NCBI GenBank assembly: GCA_903871545.1
Contig: CAIQHG010000088.1
Location: forward strand, 1-64,000
Source: an uncultured Burkholderiales bacterium
GTDB lineage: Bacteria > Pseudomonadota > Gammaproteobacteria > Burkholderiales > Burkholderiaceae_C
Reading direction: 5' to 3'
Length of the DNA: 64,000 nucleotides
The notes under the pieces were generated by a model. It made no database searches and had not been told where the DNA came from. It saw nothing but the letters and a program-made list of their open reading frames with translations. This document shows positions 49,902 through 59,392 of the stretch, piece by piece. The position numbers were made by a program, and so were the translations under genes. The first letter of the stretch is position 1, and each line of letters begins with the position of its first letter.

Positions 49902-50720
49902 TTACAAAACTCGGTGCTCCAGCGCAGGGAGTTGATTTCGGACTAATACATTTTCCTGCCAATTAATTTCTCCAATTACGCACCCTTGACCTGTTGCTTT
50001 TTGGGCGGTAATTTCCCCCCAGGGACTTACGATCATCGTTTGTCCCCAGGTTCTTCTGGTATTTTCATGCAAACCGCCCTGAGCTGGAGCAACAACCCAG
50101 ACTTGGTTCTCTATGGCTCTTGCTCTTAGCAATACCTCCCAATGGGCTTGACCAGTCGTAAAAGTAAATGCACTTGGCACAAGGATCAAATCGGTATTTA
50201 GATTTGCCAAACTCCTGTAAAGCTCAGGGAATCTCAGGTCATAACAAATACTGAGTCCTACTCTCCAAGTGTGGCCGTCTTTGCTGGGTAATTCAAAAAC
50301 GACAGGTTTTGTACCTGGTTGCAAAGTCCTAGACTCATCGTAGTGCTCAATCCCGTTGCTAAATTTAAAGAGATGAATTTTGTCGTATCTGGCCAAACAC
50401 CGCCCTAAAGGGTCAAACACCAAAGAAGTATTAAAAATTTTGTTCTGCGCATGCTCAATTGACAGGGGTAAGGTGCCCCCGACTATCCACATTTTGTGGC
50501 GTGCGGCACACTCAGACAGCATTTCTTGGATAGGTCCATAGCCAAAAGTCTCTTTGATTTTTAATTTATCCGTATCTTTGGCTCCCAACATACAGAAGTA
50601 TTCTGGCAAGACTGCTAATTCAGCGCCTTCCCCTGCTGACTGATCAAGTAACGACCTTGCGTTCAGGAGATTTGTGTGCAAATCTGGCGCGGAAACCATT
50701 TGAAGTGCGGCTATTTTCAC
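49902..50720 (-). CDS. Carbon-nitrogen hydrolase (Nit/omega-amidase-type)
   Basis: A 272-residue nitrilase-superfamily enzyme. The triad is E in LAVLPEYFCML, K in RYDKIHLFKF and C in GLSICYDLRFPELYR. The subgroup (LQMVSAPDLHTNL start, WVVAPAQGGLHENTRRTWGQ) is the Nit/omega-amidase type that repairs deaminated glutathione or hydrolyses alpha-keto amides. It overlaps the YhdP-like gene by 4 bp, and this YhdP-nitrilase pair is common in betaproteobacteria. Confidence 0.93.
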   Translation of the reverse strand: MKIAALQMVSAPDLHTNLLNARSLLDQSAGEGAELAVLPEYFCMLGAKDTDKLKIKETFGYGPIQEMLSECAARHKMWIVGGTLPLSIEHAQNKIFNTSLVFDPLGRCLARYDKIHLFKFSNGIEHYDESRTLQPGTKPVVFELPSKDGHTWRVGLSICYDLRFPELYRSLANLNTDLILVPSAFTFTTGQAHWEVLLRARAIENQVWVVAPAQGGLHENTRRTWGQTMIVSPWGEITAQKATGQGCVIGEINWQENVLVRNQLPALEHRVL

Positions 50721-53700
50721 GGCTTAATGTTTGATTTTGTATCGTTCTTAATTTCGAATTTTGAGTCGATTTTAGTAACCACCGGATCACTCCAAGTGCC
50801 CTCAATTAAGAAATCTTTCGTAGCAGCTTGGGCAATTGGTTTTTTAAGGAAGTACTGAGCTAAATAAGAGGTTATACCCACTATAGGATTAATCGCGGCA
50901 ACCACTAAAGATGCAGTTCCAGCATCTATCTCCGGAATGACAATTACTTTAATACGCTGCGTTTCTTTGGTTATGTCAGCGCTTCCTTCCATCAAAATGG
51001 CAGCATTCACGCTCTTCATCTGTAAATTATTGGTCTTAGCAATTCCAGCCTCTATGATTACATCGCCTCTAAAAACATCAAAAGAAAATCCATCACTAAA
51101 AATGTCTTTAAAGTCTAAAAACAACCGCCTAGGCAAGGCTTGTAAATTGAGAACTCCAAGAAGACGAGCGGCGCCAGGCTCTGTTTTCAAAAATGATCCT
51201 TTTTCAATATTAACGTTGAAATTTCCGGATAAGCTAGAGTAGTCATGCTGGATAGGAGAACCAAGCCAAGATACTTGACCCACCAATTTACCCTTTCCTC
51301 CAGCCACAGCACCTTTGGTACCCAAGCGGTCTAAGAGGAGTCCAGCGTCATCCACATCCAAGGTAAAGTTCAATGTCGTTTTCTTGGCGTTTTGTGACTT
51401 CTCAGAGTTTTTTGTCAGTGCCCAAACCCCTTTTGCCTGAAATTTACCCTCTGGGACAGATAAATTAAATTTATTTATTCTCCATTCTTTTCCCCCGTCA
51501 GACTGAATCTGATTGATTGCATCTATTTCAGCGTGTCCGAGTTTTTTCCCCTTTATTTCTAAATCATCAATTCCAATATCAAGGGTCGGCATTAGGGTAT
51601 CTTTTTCATTCAGTAAAGAGTCAACCGAGTCGACCGCTGCAGGCGGAATATTTAAAAGATTCATCCTAGCGTAGAGCTTAGAAGGGGTGGAAGCCGAAGA
51701 CATTTTGTAATCTATCGCCCCCTTGGCCTCGGTAGAGTTGATATTGAGGTGCCACTGCCCGCTGGGTTGTACGTCTTGATAGGTCGCATCCAACGACACT
51801 TGGTGAATTGATCTGTGAGAGTAAATCATTTCCGCTGCTTTGATTTTCAGTCCAATTGGCATTGGCCTTGATTGAGCAACGGGCTCGGGGGGGTCATCTT
51901 TTTTACTATTTTTAAGATTTTCTTTAACGCCTTCTTTGAGAGGTTCAGTTGACGCTAAGTTTTCTGTTATCACTCGCTCCCAAGTGTCGGCGTCCAATTT
52001 AGGCAGATCTATTGAAATAAAGACGCCCGGCTCTAGTGTTGTTGGTATTTGAAGTGGAGATAAAGATGACACACCTATCCAAGCGCTACTAAGGGAAGCG
52101 GAGCTAGGATTGGGACTCAGGTTGGGATTTATATTCGGATTAGGATTGGGCTGCTTGGAGTTTTTGTTGGTTAAAGGTACTGGATCTGTAGAAAAATCAC
52201 TCAACAAACTCATTGATACAGTTTGCCCAACAAATAACGTTGTTTTTAAGACTTTACGGGGTGTCGCTTGGGACTGGACGGCGCTGTTTGTCACAACGTT
52301 GGAGCTATTTTGTGAAGCTCCTGGAAAAGGCATGGCTTTAGTTGACGAGGTACTTTCAGGCAACGCAGTCATAGTTAACTTAAGGGGCATTTGTGTCTCA
52401 CCGCTTTTCCCAAGCGGGGCCGGCAAAATAATTGCCATTCCCTGTAAGCTGCTGTTAAGTTCGAATTCAACTTGCCCTTTTTTCACAACAGCGGAAGCAC
52501 TGTAGTTAGTCTGTCCATTTAAGTATTTCGAAGCCTTAAAAAGAGTCGGAATTTCTTTTGCCTGTCTCAATCCGTCTGAGGTTATTTGTCCCTGTATTTT
52601 TAAAATTGAATTCTCCACGTTTAGTTCGGGCTTATCTGGACCGAACTTTAGTCCGCCCTCCAACCTAACCTCTGAACCAAATAATCGGGCTTTAACCCCA
52701 TTAAGACTGAATCCAGTTTCGTTAAAACTGAGTGTTCCACGGACTTTATTCAAAGCGGGCAAATTCGGGCTTATAAATAAATCGTTGTTTGCAAAAACCA
52801 CTCCCCCCGTGACTTTTGATTGAGATAGATCGCTTAGAGGCAAACTCAAACTCAAAAGGTAATCACAAAGTGATCCCCCGCTTGCTTGTACATTTACAAA
52901 TCCGGCATTCAAAAACTCTCCTATCGAGGTCGTGCTTATCGCTTTTAGTACATCAGAAAGTGGCCCCTTTGCCTTAGACTTTAAAATCACGACCGGTTTA
53001 AAGTAATCAGGGACCTCAGCCGATAACTCCGTAATTTCAATAGTATTCACTAGTGGGGTGGCAAGCTTAGCTGCAGCTTTCTTTATATTTATGCTTTTAC
53101 GATCAATGACTAAATCAGTATTTATATGGATAAATCCGGGCCAAGCTTTGGCTTGCATACCCCCCCTAGAGTCGGACAGGTTAGTGACAGGATATTGATA
53201 AGTCAGGTCTTTGGCGTGAGCCGAAATGCGAAATTCACCGTCCTTTGGATTTACAAAAGGAAATTTATCCAAAGATCCTTTGATCTTTATGCTTGCATCG
53301 GTAAAAACTCCCTTGGTTAAAGAGTCTTGTAAATGTTTCCTAACTTTAAGATCGATTTTGTTAGGCAAGTATTTATAAATCTGCTCTGCTTGAGCTTTTT
53401 CGAGCTTGCCAGTTAGCTCAATAGTCTCTTTGTTATCTGATTCAATGCCTTTCTTTGAGATCCAATTTAGTTCAAAGCTACCTTGTACATCCTCATTCGT
53501 GAAATTAGCCTTTTCAATTCTCAATCCAAATTCATTGTCTTTTTCAGACCAATTTAACTGCGCATGAGCATCTTTTAGTTTGATGATTGGTTCGTCTAAA
53601 AAACGGGGGATAGTAATGGAACCATTTTCAATTGCAACCACAGCGCTACCGTTTGTGTCTTGAATTTTGAAATGTATATTAGCTTTTTCAATGCTAGGCA

Positions 53701-55117
53701 TCCCTTTTAAAAAATGTATATCTTGATTGGGCGTACGGTCAAATTTAAAGTTGTTTAGATCTCCCTGTGCTTTGAAGTCTCGGCTCATATTTCCGTCAAA
53801 ACCCCAGCTCATTTTAAATTTAGAGAGATCGCCTTCAATCTCAATTTCTTTCAAGATCTGAAATATTTTTAATTCAGAAGATACTCCTTTTAACTCATTT
53901 TTAATAGGCCCCAATGTGGCCTTATCTATGCCGACCTCACCGATGCCTGGTTTAGATAAATCAGGGAAAAATTTAGCCAAGCCGGGGGTTTTAGTATCTC
54001 TTCCTGGTACAGGATTAGCTTGAGATACCGCTGCAGTATCAGTGGGTAATGTAGTCCATGAAAAATACGCTTCATTAAAATCCCAAACGGCCCCACCTTG
54101 GGTTGTGCACTTAAAGTCAAGAGTCTTAATTTCTTGTTTTTTAGGGTCAATGTTAAAAATTAACGTGCCGCTCACATCGGTAAGATTTATCTTATTAACC
54201 TTGTCGTAATTAGAACTAATTTCGGGGAAGTTTAATTCAGTCGTAAGTTGTGTAATCGACCCCTTCTTAAAACCAGTCCAAATCTTAAGCGACCCTTTTG
54301 CAGACTGGATAGAGAATGCATCGCTGTGTGGTAGGTGTTCTTGCGCCAAGGCAAGATCTATTTCTGGCAGGGTAAGTTGAGCGTTTCCGCTCCAATTGTT
54401 AAAGTCCCCGGCATGAACAGAGAGCAAGGATTCATTGAAGCTTCCTTGAAGACTAAAACGTTTACCGTAAATTGGAGGAGGAGTCGCTTCCAATTTCATG
54501 AAATGCGATTTCAACCCGTTTACCAAAACGATCTCGACCTCTGTAAACTCTGCCGGTTTTGGATTAGTCTGTTGATCATTCCATGAAATTGACGCTCTTT
54601 GAACTTGGATATTGGGCTGAGAAAAGAACCAATCTGCCCCCTTTGTGTCAGAGCCTGAGGGGATGGGCAACCCAGTTATGAAGATGCGGCCATTTGAATC
54701 TTTCGTCAAAGAAAGTTGGGGGCCTTCAACTAAAATTTGGTCAATGGATAGCCTCATAATTGAAACTAAGGATAAGCCTAGGGAAACCTTAGGAATACTT
54801 AGTGCCTCATTATCTGCGCTTGTGGGCGAGGACTTTAGGGTCAATCCCTCAATAACAAACGATGGAATTAAACCACTTGAGTCTGCTTTTATTTGGCTTA
54901 TTTTTACCGTCGTACCTGTATAGTCAGAGGCTAATTGTTCAATGTTAGAGCGCCAGTCGGCCACATTAGGCACAACCCAGTAATTTAATATAGCTATGCT
55001 TATAAGGATTAATGAACTTACCCCAACTGCAATATAAATGATTGCAGTTGCAATTGTTCTTGTCCACTTCAGGTAGCCAATTAGATTGATAATGAGGTTT
55101 ATTAGCTTTTTAAGCAC
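50717..55117 (-). CDS. YhdP-family AsmA-like bridge protein
   Basis: A 1466-residue inner-membrane-anchored protein: one N-terminal membrane helix (TAIIYIAVGVSSLILISIAI, about residues 24-45), a long periplasmic repeat-beta region with DUF3971-type segments, and a C-terminal AsmA-like domain (GSFLKTEPGAARLLGVLNLQ, ADITKETQRIKVIVIPEI, AINPIVGITSYLAQYFLKKP). Such proteins form hydrophobic grooves that move phospholipid to the outer membrane. The middle (about residues 990-1015) holds an Asn-Pro repeat (PNPNPNINPNLSPNP), a low-complexity linker. It is divergent from glnE. Confidence 0.9.
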   Translation of the reverse strand: MLKKLINLIINLIGYLKWTRTIATAIIYIAVGVSSLILISIAILNYWVVPNVADWRSNIEQLASDYTGTTVKISQIKADSSGLIPSFVIEGLTLKSSPTSADNEALSIPKVSLGLSLVSIMRLSIDQILVEGPQLSLTKDSNGRIFITGLPIPSGSDTKGADWFFSQPNIQVQRASISWNDQQTNPKPAEFTEVEIVLVNGLKSHFMKLEATPPPIYGKRFSLQGSFNESLLSVHAGDFNNWSGNAQLTLPEIDLALAQEHLPHSDAFSIQSAKGSLKIWTGFKKGSITQLTTELNFPEISSNYDKVNKINLTDVSGTLIFNIDPKKQEIKTLDFKCTTQGGAVWDFNEAYFSWTTLPTDTAAVSQANPVPGRDTKTPGLAKFFPDLSKPGIGEVGIDKATLGPIKNELKGVSSELKIFQILKEIEIEGDLSKFKMSWGFDGNMSRDFKAQGDLNNFKFDRTPNQDIHFLKGMPSIEKANIHFKIQDTNGSAVVAIENGSITIPRFLDEPIIKLKDAHAQLNWSEKDNEFGLRIEKANFTNEDVQGSFELNWISKKGIESDNKETIELTGKLEKAQAEQIYKYLPNKIDLKVRKHLQDSLTKGVFTDASIKIKGSLDKFPFVNPKDGEFRISAHAKDLTYQYPVTNLSDSRGGMQAKAWPGFIHINTDLVIDRKSINIKKAAAKLATPLVNTIEITELSAEVPDYFKPVVILKSKAKGPLSDVLKAISTTSIGEFLNAGFVNVQASGGSLCDYLLSLSLPLSDLSQSKVTGGVVFANNDLFISPNLPALNKVRGTLSFNETGFSLNGVKARLFGSEVRLEGGLKFGPDKPELNVENSILKIQGQITSDGLRQAKEIPTLFKASKYLNGQTNYSASAVVKKGQVEFELNSSLQGMAIILPAPLGKSGETQMPLKLTMTALPESTSSTKAMPFPGASQNSSNVVTNSAVQSQATPRKVLKTTLFVGQTVSMSLLSDFSTDPVPLTNKNSKQPNPNPNINPNLSPNPSSASLSSAWIGVSSLSPLQIPTTLEPGVFISIDLPKLDADTWERVITENLASTEPLKEGVKENLKNSKKDDPPEPVAQSRPMPIGLKIKAAEMIYSHRSIHQVSLDATYQDVQPSGQWHLNINSTEAKGAIDYKMSSASTPSKLYARMNLLNIPPAAVDSVDSLLNEKDTLMPTLDIGIDDLEIKGKKLGHAEIDAINQIQSDGGKEWRINKFNLSVPEGKFQAKGVWALTKNSEKSQNAKKTTLNFTLDVDDAGLLLDRLGTKGAVAGGKGKLVGQVSWLGSPIQHDYSSLSGNFNVNIEKGSFLKTEPGAARLLGVLNLQALPRRLFLDFKDIFSDGFSFDVFRGDVIIEAGIAKTNNLQMKSVNAAILMEGSADITKETQRIKVIVIPEIDAGTASLVVAAINPIVGITSYLAQYFLKKPIAQAATKDFLIEGTWSDPVVTKIDSKFEIKNDTKSNIKP

Positions 55118-55210
55118 GTTGCATATTTTTAATTATTGCTGAGATTATCCACTTATTACCCTTTAAGAATTTATATCTTAATTTTTAGTAAAAAAGAATG
55201 CATCCTCTTA

Positions 55211-57958
55211 ATGAATACCCCTCATAAACAAGCTGAACTTTCCCGCCGTGAATTGGGTGAATATTCAAGGTTTGTTAAACGCATTCGTGCCCGATACGGT
55301 GAATTGTCTTTCAAACTCCCCGGCGCCAAGTTTCAAAAAGGAGATTTAGATCTGCTATTTGATGATTTGCTTGATTTATTTAGCAAAAAAGATGATGCAC
55401 TCAGGGTCTTACGTCAAATAGCCATCTGCCACATTGTGAGCCAAGATTGCAAAGGATCCCTTAGCCTAAATGATGTTACTCAAATGATGACGCTTTTAGC
55501 TGAATGGGCATTGCATAAAGCGTATACATTTAGCATGAAGTCACTTTGCGTTAAATTTGGCCACCCATCTAATAAAGCGGATGAACCTGCTAATTTTTGG
55601 ATTATTGGCATGGGCAAATTAGGCGCTAACGAGCTCAATGTTTCCAGTGATATAGACCTAATTTATGTTTACGACGAGTTGGGCTTTACAAATCCTGTTA
55701 AAGATCATAATTATGAGGATGCTTTGAATGCTGTCGAGAGACAGAGTATCAGCAATCAAGATTTTTATACTAAACTAGTTCACGAGATTCAGTTCTACCT
55801 AGACGCAGTCAGCGAGCATGGGCGAGTGTTTAGAATTGATTTGGCTTTGCGTCCCCACGGAATGTCCGGTCCAAGCGTACTTTGTCTAAACGCACTTGAA
55901 GATTATCTGCAAGCACAGGGACGCGAATGGGAAAGATTTGCCTGGCTCAAAAGCAGAGTAGTGGCCCCTAAGAGTTACCCCGGATTACCGGACGGTCTAT
56001 TGCAAATAGTTACTCCTTTTGTTTACCGAAGATACCTTGATTATCAAATATTTGATGCGCTTCGAAGCTTACACCACCAAATAAGAGAACAAGCTAAACG
56101 ATTTGCTGCTGGACGCCCAGCCAGACAAAATGACATAAAAGTTGGTTACGGAGGAATTCGAGAGATCGAGTTTGTTACCCAGTTACTTCAAATCGTAAGG
56201 GGAGGGCAATTCCCTGAACTACGGGTAAGGCCTACTCTGGAGGCCTTGGCCCAACTTGAACGAAGTAGAGTCATGAGTGAGAAAAGCGTCACAAATTTGA
56301 CCAAAGCATATACATTCCTTAGAAACTTAGAACACCGCATTCAATATCTAGAAGATCAACAAACACACCTGCTTCCGACCTCGCAAGAGGACCTGGAATG
56401 GATTGCCCAATCAATGGGGATTGATTCGGTCCAAGATTTTTTAGCCGTACTCACATTTCACAGAGACAACGTCAATGGTGAGTTTCAAACTCTGCTGGGG
56501 TCAAGCTCGGTTGAGGATAAAAATGACTCTAAAGTGGAGAATCCAAGCTTTGACTTTGAGCAAATAGAGTTTAGTGGTCAAGGGGACTACGAACTCGTAG
56601 CTCGAATTAAACAACTCTTAAATAGCCCTAGGGCAAAGATGCTGGGTGAGGCATCAAGGACAAAACTAAACGCGCTGATTAACCGCACTTATTTTTGGAA
56701 TCTGGAAGATCCAACCAAGCAAATAGGCGCTATTAGGTGGTGTGACTGGATGGAGTTACTGTTGAGACGAGAGATTTATTTAGCTCTCTTAATAGAGCGC
56801 CCCAACATTCACAAAAATTTAATTTATATATTGGGAGCGTCGCGTTGGGCCAATAACTATTTGAGCCAACATCCTAGCCTCATAGATGACTTATCAGAAA
56901 TCGAATTACACCCCCAACGGTTTAATTCCGATGAATTCCAGGCCAATTTAATCACCCGCATCACTCACCTTGAGCAGATTGACCCCAAAGACGAAGAATC
57001 TCTCTTAAATTGTTTACGAAGGGCTCATCACTCAGAGCTCTTTTTATGTCTTGCGCGAGATTTAGCAGGTCAATTAAGCATTCAAGAGGTTGCAGATGAT
57101 TTGAGCGCTCTTGCTCAAAGCATTATTCAAGTAACGGCCCAAGTCATTTGGCGCCGCTTAAGCGCCGCCCAACCAAAACTCTCTTCTTTTGCAATTGTGG
57201 GCTACGGCAAACTTGGGGGCAAAGAGTTGGGATATGGAAGCGATTTAGATATCGTATTTATCTACGATGATCCAACTGGCGAGTCTTCGCAGATTTATGC
57301 GATGTTTGCTAGAAAAATCATTCAATGGCTTTCTGTGAAGACTACGGCGGGGGATTTGTATGAGATCGATACCGCTCTTAGACCCAATGGCAACTCCGGT
57401 CTTCTTGTGACGCAGCTTGAAGCCTTTGAGAGCTACCAGCTGCAAAGGGGCTCCAACACTGCGTGGCTTTGGGAGCACCAAGCGATGACACGAGCAAGAG
57501 TTGTGATGGGAGACGAATTCTTTGTCTCCAAGTTCAACTCCATTCGCCACCGAGTTTTAACTACGAAAAGAGAGTTACTCTCTCTTCGCTTAGAAATAGT
57601 GACTATGAGGGACCGTCTGCTTGGAGCACACCCAGTAAAACTTGGCTCCTTTAATCTCAAGTACAGCGAGGGTGCAATGGTAGATGTTGAGTTTGCAGTT
57701 CAGTACATGGTTCTCGCCTTTAGTTGGAAATTCAACGCACTGACGGAGAATATTGGAAACTTAGCGCTTCTTAGCTTGGCAGGCCAGTTAGGTTTGATCT
57801 CTCAGACTATAGCGGATGGGGCTATTAAAGCGTATACGAACTACCGTTACCATCAACACGTTGCCCGTTTAGATGAAAGAAATTTGATATTTGATTCCTC
57901 CCAATTTATGGACGATCAACTGCACGTTCGGGCATTATGGGGCACACTTCTCGGTTAA
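55211..57958 (+). CDS. glnE: Glutamine synthetase adenylyltransferase/adenylyl-removing enzyme
   Basis: GlnE adenylylates and deadenylylates glutamine synthetase in nitrogen control. Both nucleotidyltransferase domains are present: GMGKLGANELNVSSDIDLIY (D147, D149) for adenylyl removal and GYGKLGGKELGYGSDLDIVF (about residues 660-680) for adenylylation. RPHGMSGPSV and the paired GlnD-type helical domains (VGYGGIREIEFVTQLLQIV; YSEGAMVDVEFAVQYMVL) complete it. ATG 55211 (MNTPHKQ) begins the family sequence; the frame runs 25 codons further upstream. 915 residues, normal. Confidence 0.96.
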   Translation: MNTPHKQAELSRRELGEYSRFVKRIRARYGELSFKLPGAKFQKGDLDLLFDDLLDLFSKKDDALRVLRQIAICHIVSQDCKGSLSLNDVTQMMTLLAEWALHKAYTFSMKSLCVKFGHPSNKADEPANFWIIGMGKLGANELNVSSDIDLIYVYDELGFTNPVKDHNYEDALNAVERQSISNQDFYTKLVHEIQFYLDAVSEHGRVFRIDLALRPHGMSGPSVLCLNALEDYLQAQGREWERFAWLKSRVVAPKSYPGLPDGLLQIVTPFVYRRYLDYQIFDALRSLHHQIREQAKRFAAGRPARQNDIKVGYGGIREIEFVTQLLQIVRGGQFPELRVRPTLEALAQLERSRVMSEKSVTNLTKAYTFLRNLEHRIQYLEDQQTHLLPTSQEDLEWIAQSMGIDSVQDFLAVLTFHRDNVNGEFQTLLGSSSVEDKNDSKVENPSFDFEQIEFSGQGDYELVARIKQLLNSPRAKMLGEASRTKLNALINRTYFWNLEDPTKQIGAIRWCDWMELLLRREIYLALLIERPNIHKNLIYILGASRWANNYLSQHPSLIDDLSEIELHPQRFNSDEFQANLITRITHLEQIDPKDEESLLNCLRRAHHSELFLCLARDLAGQLSIQEVADDLSALAQSIIQVTAQVIWRRLSAAQPKLSSFAIVGYGKLGGKELGYGSDLDIVFIYDDPTGESSQIYAMFARKIIQWLSVKTTAGDLYEIDTALRPNGNSGLLVTQLEAFESYQLQRGSNTAWLWEHQAMTRARVVMGDEFFVSKFNSIRHRVLTTKRELLSLRLEIVTMRDRLLGAHPVKLGSFNLKYSEGAMVDVEFAVQYMVLAFSWKFNALTENIGNLALLSLAGQLGLISQTIADGAIKAYTNYRYHQHVARLDERNLIFDSSQFMDDQLHVRALWGTLLG

Positions 57959-57987
57959 GTTGCCCAGGGTAAGCGAGATTCTAAGAG

Positions 57988-58494
57988 TTAGGGTGCGCGT
58001 GAGGATCTAATTTTGTTTACAAGTTGAGTGGTTGAATAACCCGTGACAAAAGACAATGACTTGGCTACACCACCGTATGAGCGCACAAATTGGGCCTCTT
58101 TTAATTTATCCATATCGTAGTCTCCACCTTTGACCAATATATCGGGCTTTACCAATTGGATTAGTTCGTAGGGGGTGTCCTCTTCGAAAAAAGTGACCAC
58201 GCTAATTGACTCGAGTGCAGCTAACACCGACGCTCTATCGTCTTGGTTGTTAAGAGGGCGATCTGGGCCCTTTCCCAACCTGGCAGCAGAGGCGTCGCTG
58301 TTGAGTCCCAGTACCAAGCTTGCTCCTTGGAGGCGGGCTTGAGCTAAGTAGGTTACGTGCCCTTTGTGCAACACATCAAACACCCCGTTAGTGAACACCA
58401 CGGGGCCAAGTGTCTTAAGGCTCTGGATTTGCAGATGCAATTGGTTGCGAGAAACAATCTTCTTCAGAAATGAAAGTGAATTCAAAATTCGCAC
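57988..58494 (-). CDS. rfaE2: Heptose-1-phosphate adenylyltransferase
   Basis: This 168-residue nucleotidyltransferase activates D-glycero-beta-D-manno-heptose-1-P for LPS inner core. TNGVFDVLHKGHVTYLAQAR carries the HxGH-type motif (HKGH), followed by LGLNSDASAARLGKGPDRPL and PDILVKGGDYD. It is the stand-alone C-domain of HldE, as is usual in betaproteobacteria. It converges with glnE and faces away from the candidate small RNA. Confidence 0.94.
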   Translation of the reverse strand: MRILNSLSFLKKIVSRNQLHLQIQSLKTLGPVVFTNGVFDVLHKGHVTYLAQARLQGASLVLGLNSDASAARLGKGPDRPLNNQDDRASVLAALESISVVTFFEEDTPYELIQLVKPDILVKGGDYDMDKLKEAQFVRSYGGVAKSLSFVTGYSTTQLVNKIRSSRAP

Positions 58495-58521
58495 GCCTAA
58501 GAATATTTAAGATCAGTAAAC

Positions 58522-58550
58522 TTGATTAATATACACTTAAAAATTATAAA
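58522..58550 (+). promoter_or_regulatory. Near-consensus sigma70 promoter
   Basis: TTGATT (58522-58527) and TATAAA (58545-58550) are exactly 17 bp apart in an AT-rich stretch. Transcription would begin near 58557 and head toward the hairpin at 58623 and the peroxidase operon. Confidence 0.5.
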
Positions 58551-58556
58551 ATAGTC

Positions 58557-58652
58557 CTATTTACTTACCTTAACCCTTAAATTTAACTACCTTTGTAAAT
58601 GAAAATATAGTGTTAATGAGGTGAGCCTTAAAAGAAATAAGGCTCTTCTTTT
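58557..58652 (+). ncRNA. Candidate small RNA or attenuated leader, about 95 nt
   Basis: The span from the predicted start after the 58522 promoter to the end of a strong terminator has no open frame worth translating. Its 5' half is A/U-rich and probably unpaired, with two copies of TACCTT (58566-58571, 58588-58593) that could pair with AAGG-type ribosome sites. It may be a free small RNA, or an attenuator in front of the peroxidase gene 40 bp downstream. No known RNA family was recognised. Confidence 0.4.
58623..58652 (+). terminator. Rho-independent terminator or attenuator
   Basis: GAGCCTTA pairs perfectly with TAAGGCTC (8 bp, 7-base loop) and is followed by TTCTTTT. No protein gene on the plus strand ends in front of it: glnE stops 660 bp upstream and rfaE2 lies between on the minus strand. 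Confidence 0.7.
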
Positions 58653-58692
58653 ACACTTGGACTATTCTCAACTTAGTGAAGTCACTTAAAGT

Positions 58693-59388
58693 ATGCAAAG
58701 CTTATTTGGTTTTTTAAATCTAGTCCCACCCGCGAGTCAAAACAAAATCAAGTTTGCTTCGCTAAGTTTTACTGCTTTTTCAGTCCGTTTAGCTATTACG
58801 TCCTTAGCTTTCACGGCTGTGACGTGGAATGGCTCTAGCTATGCTGGCGTGGACAACGCACCTGGCATAGGTGTCGCCCCGGTGGGTGCGAAAACCGTTC
58901 AGTGCCCAAGCATTTTGCAGCAAAACGTTGCTCGCTTGCAAGATGAAAAAGAACTCTCTTTATGCCAATTTTCTGGACAAGTCGTATTAGTTGTAAATAC
59001 CGCAAGTTATTGCGGCTTTACACCTCAATACAAAGCTCTTGAAGCCTTGTACGACCAATACAAATCCAAGGGATTGGTCGTCCTAGGATTTCCTTCCAAT
59101 GATTTTTCTCAAGAGCCTGACAGTAATGGCCAAATCGCCGACTTTTGTGAAAACACTTTTGGTGTGAAGTTTCCAATGTTCACAAAAACATCTGTCAAAG
59201 GATCGAGCGCATCGCCCTTATTTAAGCAACTGGCTCAACGGACACAAACTACACCAAAATGGAATTTTTATAAGTATTTAATTAGTCGAGACGGTCAAAC
59301 CATTAAAAGTTTCAATAGCATGACATCTCCTGATGAAAAGGGATTCCTAACGGAAGTTCAAAAGCAATTGGCAGTCCCAGCTCTGTAA
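58693..59388 (+). CDS. Exported glutathione-peroxidase-family protein
   Basis: A 231-residue thiol peroxidase with an N-terminal export segment (about residues 20-48) and a long linker, so it probably acts in the periplasm. The peroxidatic Cys is C107 in NTASYCGFTPQY, and the W190-N191 pair of the GPx tetrad is in WNFYKYL. In the usual FPCNQF block it reads FPSNDF: the Gln of the tetrad is Asp137 and the neighbouring Cys is Ser135. C152 (ADFCENTFG) remains as a possible resolving Cys, suggesting thioredoxin-type recycling. First gene of the lipid-modification operon; the FAD oxidoreductase starts 4 bp later. Confidence 0.9.
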   Translation: MQSLFGFLNLVPPASQNKIKFASLSFTAFSVRLAITSLAFTAVTWNGSSYAGVDNAPGIGVAPVGAKTVQCPSILQQNVARLQDEKELSLCQFSGQVVLVVNTASYCGFTPQYKALEALYDQYKSKGLVVLGFPSNDFSQEPDSNGQIADFCENTFGVKFPMFTKTSVKGSSASPLFKQLAQRTQTTPKWNFYKYLISRDGQTIKSFNSMTSPDEKGFLTEVQKQLAVPAL

Positions 59389-59392
59389 CCCT

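Noticed and set aside
52077-52170. Short tandem repeat considered as a CRISPR or regulatory repeat
   Set aside because: The units are degenerate six-base coding repeats giving Asn-Pro pairs in frame; no spacers.
52110-52505. 131-residue ORF antisense to the YhdP-like gene
   Set aside because: Gly/Leu-rich start is simply the complement of the Asn-Pro repeat; no independent support.
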